A stretch of 64,000 bases of DNA from Streptomyces sp. NBC_00353 (GTDB lineage: Bacteria; Actinomycetota; Actinomycetes; Streptomycetales; Streptomycetaceae), in NCBI RefSeq assembly GCF_036108815.1, contig NZ_CP107985.1, positions 7,189,501-7,253,500 of the forward strand. The letters are read 5' to 3'. Below, in pieces: positions 55,765-64,000 of the stretch (its first letter is position 1; every line of letters starts with the position of its first letter). Position numbers and translations under genes: made by a program. The notes beneath the pieces are model-generated. The model saw nothing but the letters and a program-made list of their open reading frames with translations. It did no database searches and was not told the origin of the DNA.

Positions 55765-56523
55765 GTGTCGGATCAGCTGCGCCCCCGCGCCTCCCTCCGT
55801 ACCGCCGTGGTCTGGGAGGTCCTGAAGGATGCTCTCGACCGTCAGGTCAAGGCGACCGGCAGGGACGCCCTGGACGTCCTGGACACCGGCGGCGGCACCG
55901 GAAACTTCGCGGTCCCGGTCGCCCGCCTGGGCCACCGGGTCACCGTGGTCGACCCCAGCCCCAACGCGCTCTTCGCACTGGAGCGCCGCGCCGCCGAGGC
56001 GGGGGTCGCCGACCGCGTCCGAGGCGTCCAGGGCGACATCCTCGGCCTGTTCGAGGTGGTCGAGCGCGGCGGTTACGACGCGGTGCTGTGCCACGGCGTC
56101 CTGGAGTACGTCGACGACCCCGCCGAGGGCGTACGCAACGCTGTCGACGCACTCCGCCCGGCGGGTGAGCTCAGCCTGCTCGCCGCCGGACTCGGCGGCG
56201 CCGTCCTGGCCCGGGCGCTCGCGGGTCACTTCACCGAGGCCAGGCAGGCGCTCAGCGACCCGGCGGGCCGCTGGGGCGCAGGCGACCCGGTGCCCCGGCG
56301 GTACACCGCGGAGCAGCTCACCGAGCTGGTCTCCGCAGCCGACGTCGAGGTCGGCGCGGTCCACGGTGTGCGGGTCTTCGCCGACCTCGTACCGGGTGTT
56401 CTGGTGGACACCGAGTCCGGCGCGATGGAGGCACTGCTCAAGCTGGAGACTGCGGTTGCGGAACTGCCGGCGTTCCGCTCGGTCGCGACCCAACTGCACG
56501 TTCTGGGCACCAAGCGCGCCTGA
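55765..56523 (+). CDS. SAM-dependent methyltransferase
   Basis: A 252-residue class I methyltransferase. Motif I is DTGGGTGNFAVPVA, with the acidic D after beta-2 (VVDPSPNAL), motif II GVQGDILGL and motif post-II YDAVLCHGVLEYVDDPAEGV. It resembles the SmtA/CmoM type that acts on tRNA wobble uridine carboxymethyl groups, but small-molecule substrates are possible. GTG start with GAGGAG upstream, 103 bp after the HEPN gene and probably co-transcribed. Confidence 0.88.
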   Translation: MSDQLRPRASLRTAVVWEVLKDALDRQVKATGRDALDVLDTGGGTGNFAVPVARLGHRVTVVDPSPNALFALERRAAEAGVADRVRGVQGDILGLFEVVERGGYDAVLCHGVLEYVDDPAEGVRNAVDALRPAGELSLLAAGLGGAVLARALAGHFTEARQALSDPAGRWGAGDPVPRRYTAEQLTELVSAADVEVGAVHGVRVFADLVPGVLVDTESGAMEALLKLETAVAELPAFRSVATQLHVLGTKRA

Positions 56524-56839
56524 GTCGCGGCCGGGGCCTGGCTGCCGGCAGTGCCGGACCGGGCCGAAGTGCGGCGGCAGCGCGGCTGATCAGCAACGCA
56601 GCTGCAGATGGAGTACGCCACAGGCCCCCCGATCGGGGCGCAGTCACCGTATGATCGGGGGACACCATCCGGCATGACGGATCGGATGTTGGGGAATCTA
56701 CGCCTCAGCAGCTGAGCCGTTGTGGCGGCCCGGACTGGCTGATTGGCGAACAGGGCGGGTTTCACGGGGGCGAATCCCTGCCTATCCTGGAAGGGCCGCA
56801 TACCGGCCGCCCCCCGCGGCCGACGACGAGGAGGACTCC
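56524..56839. other. Gene-free stretch before the DUF3040 gene
   Basis: 316 bp with no credible coding frame. It is likely to hold the DUF3040 promoter; a few short GC hairpins are possible (gctgccggcag near 56540), but I see no defined operator, riboswitch or RNA gene. Confidence 0.6.
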
Positions 56840-57232
56840 GTGCCGCTCTCGGAGCACGAGCAGCGAATGCTCGAGCAGATGGAGCGAGCGCTGTACGCCG
56901 AAGATCCCAAGTTCGCGACAGCGCTCGAGGGAAGCGGGCTGCGTACGTACACCCGGCGACGGGTCTACCAGGCGGTCGCTGGCTTCCTTGTGGGTATCGC
57001 GCTCCTCATGGCCGGAATGGTCGCCCAGCAGATCTGGATCAGCGTGGTGGGATTCCTCGTCATGCTGGGCTGCGCGGTCCTTGCGGTCACCGGTTGGCGC
57101 AAGGCGCCCAAGCCCGGCGAGCAGCAGGCGCCCGGGGGCAAGGGCGAGCGCCGACACCCCAAGCAACGCCGAACCGTGATGAACCGGATCGAGCAGCGGT
57201 GGCAGCGCCGCCGTGACGAGCAGGGTCAGTAA
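56840..57232 (+). CDS. DUF3040 membrane protein
   Basis: A 130-residue actinobacterial protein. The DUF3040 signature begins at the N-terminus (LSEHEQRMLEQMERALYAEDPKFA), followed by two membrane helices (~42-80: AGFLVGIALLMAGMVAQQIW, VVGFLVMLGCAVLAVTG) and a basic tail (KRRxxxRWQRRRDE). It is regularly found just before the dcw cluster. GTG start with GAGGAGG. A bidirectional terminator follows. Function unknown. Confidence 0.9.
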   Translation: MPLSEHEQRMLEQMERALYAEDPKFATALEGSGLRTYTRRRVYQAVAGFLVGIALLMAGMVAQQIWISVVGFLVMLGCAVLAVTGWRKAPKPGEQQAPGGKGERRHPKQRRTVMNRIEQRWQRRRDEQGQ

Positions 57233-57253
57233 GCGCTTCCGAACGTGTACTGG

Positions 57254-57287
57254 TGAGGGGCGGCCGCATTCCCGCGGCCGCCCCTCA
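57254..57287. terminator. Bidirectional terminator
   Basis: A perfect 14-bp GC stem (57254-57267 with 57274-57287) with loop attccc lies between the convergent DUF3040 and transglutaminase genes. The 200 bp to 57490 hold nothing else I can support. Confidence 0.88.
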
Positions 57288-57490
57288 GCCATGTCTGCGC
57301 ACCGCCTGCGCGGCCCGGCGGCACCGCCCTTCGATTGCCCCCACGGCCCCAAGGGCAGGCGAATGTCCTCCCACCGGGCAGCGGCCCACGCCGCTCACGG
57401 CGTTTGCTCCTCCCCCTGGACGGGCCGAAGCATCGAGCCCGTCCGTCCGGCGACGAGGAGCGAGCGCGGCCCGGTGGCCGCGCCCCCTCC

Positions 57491-59890
57491 TCAGCCCCGC
57501 TGGCGGGACGGCCACGGCGGCAACCTGCGCCACCGCGCCGCCCACCGGCCGATGAGCGCGGACCAGCTTTCGGACGCCGCCCAGATCACCCGAACGGCGG
57601 AGCGTGGTGCCACCACCGCGCGGATCCGGGCGAAGCGGTCGGCGGAGGCCCGCAACCCGTTCCGCACCGTCTCCACGTCCTCGGAGAGCCCGGTGGCCGC
57701 CCGGGGCTGCGGGGCGTACAGCACCTGCTCCACGGCCCCTGCCACCCGGTGCACGGCAGCGGCCTCGTCGGTGTCCAGCCGCCCCAGCCGTACCATCCGC
57801 GCTGCCGCCTTGCGCGGGGTCAGCGAATCGTCGGGGCCGATGCCGTGGTCCCACGCCGTGTCAGTGATCTCCCGCCAGGCCGCCAGCGTTCTGGCGGTGG
57901 CATCCGCCGGCGTACGTCCCGCGGACGAGTTCAGCCTGCGCGTACGCACCCGAACCCGCCAGAGCAACGGCAGCAGCAGCAGCGCGAGCACCAGCAGGAC
58001 CGCCAGAACCGCCCAGACGACGGTGCCCACCGGCGTCCCCGGGTCCTTCGGAGCCGCGGCGCCCGGCGCCGTCGACGAGCCGCACTCGCCCTGCCTGCGA
58101 AGCTGCGGCGGGCAGCTGTCCGACGCGGACGGCGCGGCCGACGGCGCGGCCGACGCACTCGCCTGCGGACGGCTCGGGTTGGCCGAGCCGCCCGCGGGGG
58201 CGTCCGGCAGGGTGTACTCGGGTGCACTGCCCCGCGTCGGGGTCGGCTCGAAGCGGGTCCAGCCGATGCCCTCGAAGTACAGCTCCGGCCAGGCGTGCGC
58301 ATCGCGCAGCCCCACCGACACCGAACCGTCCGACTGCGCGGTGCCGGGCGTGAAGCCCACCGCGACCCGGGCCGGAATGCCCAGCGTCCGCGCCATCGCG
58401 GCCATCGTGAACGAGAAGTGGACGCAGAAGCCCCGCTTGGCCTTCAGGAACCGGCCGATCGCGGCCGAGCCGGTGCCCGAGGTCACCGAGGTGTCGTAGC
58501 TGAAGCGGCCGTCCAGGGCGAAGAAATTCTGCAGCTTCACCGCTCGCTCGTAGTTGTTGGCGGCGCCCTTCGTCACCTGCTCCGCCGTCTCCTTGACCAC
58601 CTTCGGCAGCGAGCCGGGTACCTGGGTGTACTCCCGCCGCATCGCGGCCGACGCCGGGCCCGCCGCGGCGAGCTGATCCGCGGTCGGCTGCACCACCAGG
58701 CTGGAGACCCCGTACTGCGCCCCGCGGGTCGTCTGGCCGCGGTCTCCGACGAGGGTGCGTCCCGCGCGCTCGTACCGCCAGTGCCCGCCGATCTTGATCT
58801 CGGTCGCCGGGTAGGGGAGCGGCAGGTAGGTCTGCTGGTACGAACGGGACGCGGAGATGTTCGACCTGATCTCCGTCACGGCGACGTCCGCGGCCAGGCC
58901 ATCCGGGTTGGGGAGCCGCTTCGGCACGTCCTGCAGGCTGCGCCGCGAGGGCCGCCACTCGCCCCCGGTGAACTGGTCCAGGGCCAGGATCCGCAGGTAG
59001 AAGTCCTGCGGGCTGCCGGAATTGGTGCGGTACGACATCACCTCCCGGTTCTCCGGCTGGTTCAGATCGTTCTGCAGCGAGACCAGCGGGTTCACCGCGG
59101 AGATCGTGCCACCGCCTCCGCCCTTGCCGGACCCGGTCCCCGTACCGGTCAGCCAACCGCCGTTGAGCGCGGACGTCGGTACGGCCAGGGCGATCCCCAG
59201 CGCCAGCGCACCGATCCGCCGCCCGGTGCGGACCGGGGCGAGCGGCCGGCCGCCCGACATGTCGAGACCGGCCGCCAGACCGTTCGGTGACCGGCCCGTA
59301 CCGCCGAAGACCCGCCCCCACTGGGAGATCCGGTCCCGGCCCTCGGCCAGCAGCAGGAGCAGATAGCCGGCGGCCGCCAGCAGGAACCACAGCCGGCCCG
59401 CACCACCGGACAGTCCTGCGGCGACCGAGTAGAGCGCGAGGAGCGGCAGCCCTGCCGGAGCCGCGCTGCGGAACGTCACCGCGAGAGTGTCCACGGCAAG
59501 ACCGATCAGCAGCACACCGCCGACCAGCATCAGCCGGATGCCGTCCGTCGCGGGCGCCGGGATGGCGTACCGCCCGACGTCGTCCGCACCCGCGGTGAGC
59601 AGGTCAGCGAGCCGCTGGACGGCCTCGGGACCGGGCAGGAAACCGATCAGGGCCTGCCCCCGGGCGAACACCACGGTCAGCAGCACCAGAGTGACCAGGA
59701 ACTGCACCGTGACGATCAGCAGCCGCGGCAACGGCACCCGGCGGGCGAGTGCGCCCACCCCGCTCTGGATCGCCAGCAGGAACGCGGCCTGCACGATCCA
59801 GGCGGCCGGGTCGACCAGGGGCAGCATCGAACCCGCTGCCAACAGCGTCGCCGCAAAGGCGCACAGCGCCAGCCGACCACGACCGCTCAT
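57491..59890 (-). CDS. TgpA-type membrane transglutaminase-like protein
   Basis: A 799-residue membrane protein. N-terminal ~six helices (1-~235, DUF3488 part), then an extracellular transglutaminase-core domain with the Cys-His-Glu/Asp triad: Cys489 in RGFCVHFS, His532 in RDAHAWPELY and an acidic residue in WTRFEPTP. A Pro/Ala/Ser linker, one more helix (~625-650) and a cytoplasmic DUF4129-like end complete it. Such proteins are essential or cell-envelope linked in other bacteria, with unknown substrates. Last gene of the moxR-DUF58-tgpA operon, 10 bp after DUF58. Confidence 0.9.
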   Translation of the reverse strand: MSGRGRLALCAFAATLLAAGSMLPLVDPAAWIVQAAFLLAIQSGVGALARRVPLPRLLIVTVQFLVTLVLLTVVFARGQALIGFLPGPEAVQRLADLLTAGADDVGRYAIPAPATDGIRLMLVGGVLLIGLAVDTLAVTFRSAAPAGLPLLALYSVAAGLSGGAGRLWFLLAAAGYLLLLLAEGRDRISQWGRVFGGTGRSPNGLAAGLDMSGGRPLAPVRTGRRIGALALGIALAVPTSALNGGWLTGTGTGSGKGGGGGTISAVNPLVSLQNDLNQPENREVMSYRTNSGSPQDFYLRILALDQFTGGEWRPSRRSLQDVPKRLPNPDGLAADVAVTEIRSNISASRSYQQTYLPLPYPATEIKIGGHWRYERAGRTLVGDRGQTTRGAQYGVSSLVVQPTADQLAAAGPASAAMRREYTQVPGSLPKVVKETAEQVTKGAANNYERAVKLQNFFALDGRFSYDTSVTSGTGSAAIGRFLKAKRGFCVHFSFTMAAMARTLGIPARVAVGFTPGTAQSDGSVSVGLRDAHAWPELYFEGIGWTRFEPTPTRGSAPEYTLPDAPAGGSANPSRPQASASAAPSAAPSASDSCPPQLRRQGECGSSTAPGAAAPKDPGTPVGTVVWAVLAVLLVLALLLLPLLWRVRVRTRRLNSSAGRTPADATARTLAAWREITDTAWDHGIGPDDSLTPRKAAARMVRLGRLDTDEAAAVHRVAGAVEQVLYAPQPRAATGLSEDVETVRNGLRASADRFARIRAVVAPRSAVRVIWAASESWSALIGRWAARWRRLPPWPSRQRG

Positions 59891-59900
59891 GACCGTCCCC

Positions 59901-61292
59901 TCATGACCATCCCCCGGTGAAACCTGTCGTACCGCCCGTGACGCCGCCCGACAGGGCGGACTGCGTCACGGCGCTCTGCTGCCCCGCCAGCTGCCACAGC
60001 TCGGCGAGATCGGCCCCGGGCTTCACCAGGACCGCTGTCCAGCCCGCTTCGCGCAGCAGCCGCAGCCGCTCCTCCGCCCCCGCGACAGCGGCGTCGTGCG
60101 ACTCTCCCTGCACCCAGGTATCGCTGTCCAGCACGAACGCGACGGCGCCGCCGCTGCGCTGCCGCATCCGGGCCGCCACCGCCGCCTGTTCCTCGTCCAG
60201 ATCGCCGAAGAAGGCGACCAGCAGCCCTTGGTTGCCGCCGCGCAGCACGTCGTACGCGCGCGATAGGCCGCCCCCGTCGGAGTGGTCGACGACCGCGAGC
60301 GTGTCCATCATCAGTCCCGCCGAGTCGGCGGACTCGTGGGTCGAGCCGGCGAAGCCGCCCTCGCCCTCGCCCGGCACCGAACTGCCGTCATCCGTCAGCA
60401 GCCGCACCGCGAAGCCCCGCTCCAGCATGTGCACCAGCGCGGACGCGGCCCCCGACACCGCCCATTCGAAGGCCGAGTCGGGCCCGGTCCCCTGGTAGGC
60501 GATCCGCCGGGTGTCCAGCAGCACCGTGCATCTGGCCCGCTGCGGCTGCTCCTCGCGGCGCACCATCAGCTCGCCGTAGCGCGCGGTGGAGCGCCAGTGG
60601 ACCCGGCGCAGATCGTCGCCGTGCCGGTAGCCGCGCGGAATCACGTCGTCCTCACCGGCCAGTGCCAGCGCGCGCTGCCGCCCCTCGCCGTACCCGGAGG
60701 CCTCGCCCGCCAGCCGGACCGGCGGCAGCGGCTCGGTCCGCGGGATGACGACCAGGGTGTCGTACGCGCTGAACGAGCGGGTCAGCTCGCACATCCCGAA
60801 CGGATCGCTCAGCCGCAGCTGCAGCGGTCCGAGCGGATACCGCCCGCGCAGATCCGACCGGACCCGGTACGACACCTCGCGTCGGCCGCCCGCCTCCACC
60901 CGGTCCAGCACGAACCGCGGCCGCGGCCCGAGCACATAGGGCACCCGGTCCTGCAGCATGAGCAGCCCCGTGGGCAGCCGCGACACGTTCTCCATCCGCA
61001 GGTGCACCCGCGCCTCGGTGCCCGCGGGCACCCGGGACGGGGAGAGCCGCCGGGTGCCCGCGACCCGGTAGCGGGTGCGGAACAGCACCGTCACGCAGAC
61101 CAGAGGCAGCGCGGCGAGCAGCAGCCCGACCCGCAGCAGGTCGCCCTGGCCCAGCACATACGCGCAGACCGCAGCCGCGATCCCGGCCGCGAGGAAGGAC
61201 CGCCCGCGTGTGGTGAGCCCGCCCAGCGCGGCCCGCAGACCGCCCTTGTCGTCGCCGTCGTTCATCGCGGCCGGCCCCCCTGCTGCCATCAC
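59901..61292 (-). CDS. DUF58 domain protein
   Basis: A 463-residue protein with two N-terminal membrane helices (~28-70), a beta-rich middle region, and the DUF58/vWA-like domain with the conserved PRGYRHGDDLRRVHWRSTARYGELMVRREE stretch around 220. DUF58 proteins work with MoxR AAA+ ATPases, probably as substrate adaptors in complex assembly or maturation. The GTG at 61292 overlaps the moxR stop (GTGA), supporting coupling; ATGs at 61289 and 61265 are alternatives. Confidence 0.88.
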   Translation of the reverse strand: MMAAGGPAAMNDGDDKGGLRAALGGLTTRGRSFLAAGIAAAVCAYVLGQGDLLRVGLLLAALPLVCVTVLFRTRYRVAGTRRLSPSRVPAGTEARVHLRMENVSRLPTGLLMLQDRVPYVLGPRPRFVLDRVEAGGRREVSYRVRSDLRGRYPLGPLQLRLSDPFGMCELTRSFSAYDTLVVIPRTEPLPPVRLAGEASGYGEGRQRALALAGEDDVIPRGYRHGDDLRRVHWRSTARYGELMVRREEQPQRARCTVLLDTRRIAYQGTGPDSAFEWAVSGAASALVHMLERGFAVRLLTDDGSSVPGEGEGGFAGSTHESADSAGLMMDTLAVVDHSDGGGLSRAYDVLRGGNQGLLVAFFGDLDEEQAAVAARMRQRSGGAVAFVLDSDTWVQGESHDAAVAGAEERLRLLREAGWTAVLVKPGADLAELWQLAGQQSAVTQSALSGGVTGGTTGFTGGWS

Positions 61293-62344
61293 ACCCGCCG
61301 CATGCCGGGCGGCTGCTGCCGGCCGTACATCACGGGGCCCGGCTGGTGCTGCGGCGGCGCCGGGACGGCCGCACCGCCACCCGCGGTCGGCACCGGCGTC
61401 TGCTGCAGGATCTCCAGCACGACCTGCTCCGCGGTACGACGGTTCAACTGGGCCTGCGCGGTGGGCAGCAGCCGGTGCGCGAGCACCGCGACCGCCAGCG
61501 CCTGCACATCGTCGGGCAGGCAGTAGTCCCGCCCGCTCAGCGCCGCCGAGGCCTTTGCCGCGCGGAGCAGATGCAACGTGGCGCGCGGCGAGGCGCCGAG
61601 TCTGAGATCCGGGTGGACACGGGTGGCCCCGACCAGCTCCACCGCGTACCGCCGCACGGATTCGGCCACATGGACCGTCCGTACCGCCTCGATCAGCTTC
61701 ACGATGTCGTGGGCGTGCGCCACCGGCTGCAGATCGTCGAGCGGCGAGACCCCGCCGTGCACATCGAGCATCTGCAGCTCGGCCTCCGCGCTGGGATAGC
61801 CGATCGACACCCGGGCCATGAACCGGTCGCGCTGGGCCTCGGGCAGCGGATACGTGCCCTCCATCTCCACCGGGTTCTGGGTGGCCACCACCATGAACGG
61901 GTCCGGCAGTTCGTAACTGTGCCCGTCGATGGTGACCTGGCGCTCCTCCATCGACTCCAGCAGCGCGGACTGGGTCTTGGGCGAGGCGCGGTTGATCTCG
62001 TCGCCGATCACGATCTGGGCGAAGATCGCGCCCGGTTTGAATTCGAATTCGCGCCGCTGCTGGTCGAAGATGGACACACCGGTGATGTCGGAAGGCAGCA
62101 GGTCCGGTGTGAACTGAATGCGCCGCACCGAGCAGTCGATCGACCGCGCGAGCGCCTTGGCCAGCATGGTCTTGCCCACCCCGGGGACATCCTCGATGAG
62201 GAGATGCCCCTCTGCGAGCAGCACGGTCAGCGAAAGCCGAACGACCTCAGGCTTGCCCTCGATCACAGCCTCCACCGACCTGCGCACCCGCTCCGCTGTG
62301 GTCGTCAGATCTGTGAGGCTCGCTCGATCGTCATAGGTCGTCAC
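61289..62344 (-). CDS. MoxR family AAA+ ATPase
   Basis: A 351-residue AAA+ ATPase. Walker A DVPGVGKT (52-59), Walker B IVIGDEINRA, sensor 1 VVATQNP, an arginine finger in EAQRDRF and sensor 2 in the C-terminal lid (GASPRATLHLL). MoxR proteins act as chaperones that activate or mature partner proteins containing DUF58/vWA domains, here the following gene. The GTG at 62344 has GAGGAGGG; the longer frame to 62446 has none. First gene of a three-gene operon. Confidence 0.93.
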   Translation of the reverse strand: MTTYDDRASLTDLTTTAERVRRSVEAVIEGKPEVVRLSLTVLLAEGHLLIEDVPGVGKTMLAKALARSIDCSVRRIQFTPDLLPSDITGVSIFDQQRREFEFKPGAIFAQIVIGDEINRASPKTQSALLESMEERQVTIDGHSYELPDPFMVVATQNPVEMEGTYPLPEAQRDRFMARVSIGYPSAEAELQMLDVHGGVSPLDDLQPVAHAHDIVKLIEAVRTVHVAESVRRYAVELVGATRVHPDLRLGASPRATLHLLRAAKASAALSGRDYCLPDDVQALAVAVLAHRLLPTAQAQLNRRTAEQVVLEILQQTPVPTAGGGAAVPAPPQHQPGPVMYGRQQPPGMRRV

Positions 62345-62582
62345 CCGGCCCTCCTCGGCCCTGCCCCACGCTCTCAAGGAGCAGGGGATACCCCATTCAC
62401 GGGCCGATGCGCTGTAGTTGGCCCGGCCACCCCGAAAAACGAACACCCTCCGGAACGGTCCGGTGGGATGTCACACCCGCATTCTTGTTGCCGTTACCGC
62501 TTCGTGTCACTCGCCTGTGGATAAGTGGGTGCGAAATGTCAGGGTCGGGGGTACTTTCGGTGCCCGGAAAAACTCGAGAGCG

Positions 62583-63146
62583 TCAGCTGACGGGGTGGAT
62601 CTCGCGCAGCAAGCCGCTGGTCACGTCGAAGACGAAGCCGCGGATGTCATCGGTGTGCAGGAGGAACGGCGAGGTGCGGACGCGCTGCATCGACTGCCGG
62701 ACGTCCTGATCCGCGTCCTTGTACGCCTCCACCGCCCAGACCGGCCGCTGGCCGACCTCCGCCTCCAGCTCCTGGCGGAACTCCTCGGTGATCGACTCGA
62801 GGCCGCAGTTGGTGTGGTGGATGAGTATGACGCTGCGGGTGCCGAGCGCCCGCTGGCTGATGGTCAGCGAGCGGATGACGTCGTCGGTGACCACGCCGCC
62901 CGCGTTGCGGATGGTGTGGCAGTCGCCGAGCGCCAGGCCGAGCGCGTCGTGGAGGTCGAGCCGGGCGTCCATGCAGGCGACCACGGCGACCTGCAGCACC
63001 GGCCGCGCGTCCATGCCGGGATCGTCGAACTCGGCCGCGTAACGGATGTTCGCCTCGACCAGGCGGTCGGTGACCGTACCGCCGGAGCGGGCCCGGCCGG
63101 CAGCGGGTGCGGGGTGCTGAGCAGGGGACTGCGCGGAAGTCGACAT
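62583..63146 (-). CDS. Beta-class carbonic anhydrase
   Basis: A 187-residue cytosolic enzyme interconverting CO2 and bicarbonate. Zinc ligands: C58 (ACMDARLD, with D60 and R62 as the catalytic dyad), H111 and C114 (HHTNCGL). It belongs to the short type II beta-CA clade of actinobacteria (like Rv1284). The first ~22 residues are Ala/Pro-rich and may be dispensable; a GTG near codon 25 is another possible start. It lies between the moxR operon and rsmH, transcribed away from rsmH. Confidence 0.92.
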   Translation of the reverse strand: MSTSAQSPAQHPAPAAGRARSGGTVTDRLVEANIRYAAEFDDPGMDARPVLQVAVVACMDARLDLHDALGLALGDCHTIRNAGGVVTDDVIRSLTISQRALGTRSVILIHHTNCGLESITEEFRQELEAEVGQRPVWAVEAYKDADQDVRQSMQRVRTSPFLLHTDDIRGFVFDVTSGLLREIHPVS

Positions 63147-63526
63147 GGATATGACGTTAGCTCTCGCGGATCACCCTGGCGTGCTGTGAGAAGGGACAAA
63201 GAAGGTCAACGAGGCTTGTTGTGAGGTAACCCACAGGCCTTGGGGCAGGTCACTCGACCGAGTGAAGAGAGGGCGGGCCGACGCGCTACCGGGTTGATTG
63301 ATCGGGAATCGATCGAATGGCAGGGTGGACTAAAGTGACGGGAAGTTACCGACACCTTGCACATTCCGAAGATTTCCCCTGTGTGCGCGGCGTACGTACG
63401 GCCCGGCCCTCTCCCGCTCGCCGGTCGGCCGACGCCACTTCCCCGGCGCCGGCGGACCTCCCCTTCCGAGCGGGCGGGGACCAGGCCGTACGTGCAGCCA
63501 CACGGGACCTGAGCCTGAGAGGGCGC
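63147..63526. other. Intergenic region between carbonic anhydrase and rsmH
   Basis: 380 bp without a gene. It holds both divergent promoters and the palindrome at 63250-63265. AT-richer segments (tgattgatcgggaatcgatcgaatgg near 63294, gggaagttaccgacacc near 63340) could be promoter elements. No mraZ gene is visible before rsmH here. Confidence 0.6.
63250..63265. promoter_or_regulatory. Palindrome in the carbonic anhydrase-rsmH intergenic region
   Basis: TCACTCGACCGAGTGA is a perfect 7+7 palindrome with a 2-bp centre, 104 bp from the carbonic anhydrase start and 261 bp from rsmH. A possible operator; the regulator is unknown. Confidence 0.4.
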
Positions 63527-64000
63527 ATGAGCCAGACCCGACACGTCCCGGTGATGCTCCAGCGATGCCTGGACCTGTTGGCCCCGGCTCTGGAGGTGCC
63601 GAGTCCGCAAGAGCCCGTGGTCGTCGACTGCACCCTCGGTCTCGGCGGCCACAGCGAGGCCCTCCTCGCCGCCTTCCCGTCCGCCCGGCTGATCGCGCTG
63701 GACCGGGACAAGGAGGCGCTGCGGCTCTCCGGCGAGCGGCTCGCCCCGTACGGTGACCGGGCCACGCTGGTGCACGCCGTCTACGACGAGCTGCCCGAGG
63801 TGCTCGCCCGGCTCGGCGTCCCCAAGGTCCAGGGCATCCTGTTCGACCTCGGGGTCTCCTCCATGCAGCTGGACGAGGCCGACCGCGGGTTCGCGTACGC
63901 CCAGGACGCCCCGCTCGACATGCGGATGGACCAGACGACCGGCATCAGTGCGGCCGAGGTCCTCAACACCTACCCGCCGGGCGAGCTCGTCCGGATCCTG
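63527..64000 (+). CDS. rsmH: 16S rRNA (cytosine1402-N4)-methyltransferase, 3' end missing
   Basis: The first 158 codons of RsmH (MraW), which methylates C1402 in the ribosomal decoding centre using SAM. Recognised by RHVPVML at the N-terminus, the SAM motif DCTLGLGGHSEALL, FDLGVSSMQLDEADRGF and APLDMRMDQ. ATG with GAGAGGG closely upstream. It is normally the first gene of the Streptomyces dcw cluster, so ftsL, ftsI and the mur genes should follow outside the window. Confidence 0.96.
   Translation, partial: MSQTRHVPVMLQRCLDLLAPALEVPSPQEPVVVDCTLGLGGHSEALLAAFPSARLIALDRDKEALRLSGERLAPYGDRATLVHAVYDELPEVLARLGVPKVQGILFDLGVSSMQLDEADRGFAYAQDAPLDMRMDQTTGISAAEVLNTYPPGELVRIL

Noticed and set aside
1..64000. 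Mobile elements, prophage, tRNA genes or attachment sites
   Set aside because: I looked for transposases, integrases, phage genes and tRNA-like cloverleafs and saw none; codon use and gene order are uniform and syntenic.

Overview
This window is high-GC chromosomal DNA (about 70% G+C, strong GC bias at third codon positions, many GTG starts) from a Streptomyces-type actinomycete. Gene content and order match the core-chromosome segment I remember from Streptomyces coelicolor, running from the cytochrome bc1/aa3 cluster to the start of the division and cell-wall (dcw) cluster. Many of the same genes also sit together in Mycobacterium tuberculosis (roughly Rv2174 to Rv2196, from memory). I see no insertion sequence, prophage, CRISPR array, tRNA or rRNA gene.

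Layout. 1-5.8 kb: the end of an L,D-transpeptidase gene, an orphan receiver protein, then ctaE-qcrC-qcrA-qcrB (respiratory bc1-aa3 supercomplex) closed by a terminator. 5.9-12 kb: trpD, a SAM-IV riboswitch in front of a cysteine-desulfurase-like enzyme, a rhomboid/AsnC-type pair, a zinc-ribbon-like protein and a NYN-domain protein. 11.7-15.5 kb: a c-di-AMP-type riboswitch candidate, two tandem NlpC/P60 hydrolases and a lipoprotein peptidase. 15.4-28.1 kb: envelope and lipid genes (two glycosyltransferases, acyl-CoA ligase, lysolipid acyltransferase) mixed with a phosphoesterase, a START-like protein, an ArsA-like protein and the ROK glucokinase. 28.2-32.4 kb: the MacS/MacR two-component pair, phosphofructokinase and a D-lactate-dehydrogenase-like enzyme. 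32.4-36 kb: fused anthranilate synthase under a tryptophan leader-peptide attenuator, divergent from class II DAHP synthase. 36-39.3 kb: metal-linked genes (iron box with Bfd and Bfr, molybdopterin oxidoreductase, a CsoR-type operator before a His-rich DUF4396 protein) and endonuclease IV. 39.3-47.7 kb: PASTA kinase, thiO-thiS-thiG under a TPP riboswitch, a FAD reductase, an Rv2175c-type DNA-binding protein, thiE and metF. 47.8-57.2 kb: accessory genes (Tyr/Gln-repeat membrane protein, CrtI-like oxidase, DUF4126, a TetR/YhgE/ABC-like operon with a palindromic operator, HEPN protein, methyltransferase, DUF3040). 57.5-64 kb: MoxR-DUF58-transglutaminase operon, carbonic anhydrase and the start of rsmH.

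The genes are mostly housekeeping. The striking part is the density of readable cis-regulation: three riboswitches or candidates, a WWW leader-peptide attenuator, iron and copper operators, a TetR operator and many long perfect hairpins between convergent genes. The least explained items are a palindrome over the ctaE start codon, a six-codon ORF downstream of the SAM-IV aptamer, the CsoR-box DUF4396 gene, a MacR-like box, and two P-loop proteins whose Walker A lysine is arginine. I do not see a clearly new defence or biosynthetic system; the YhgE/ABC-like/TetR operon is the best candidate for an uncharacterised one.
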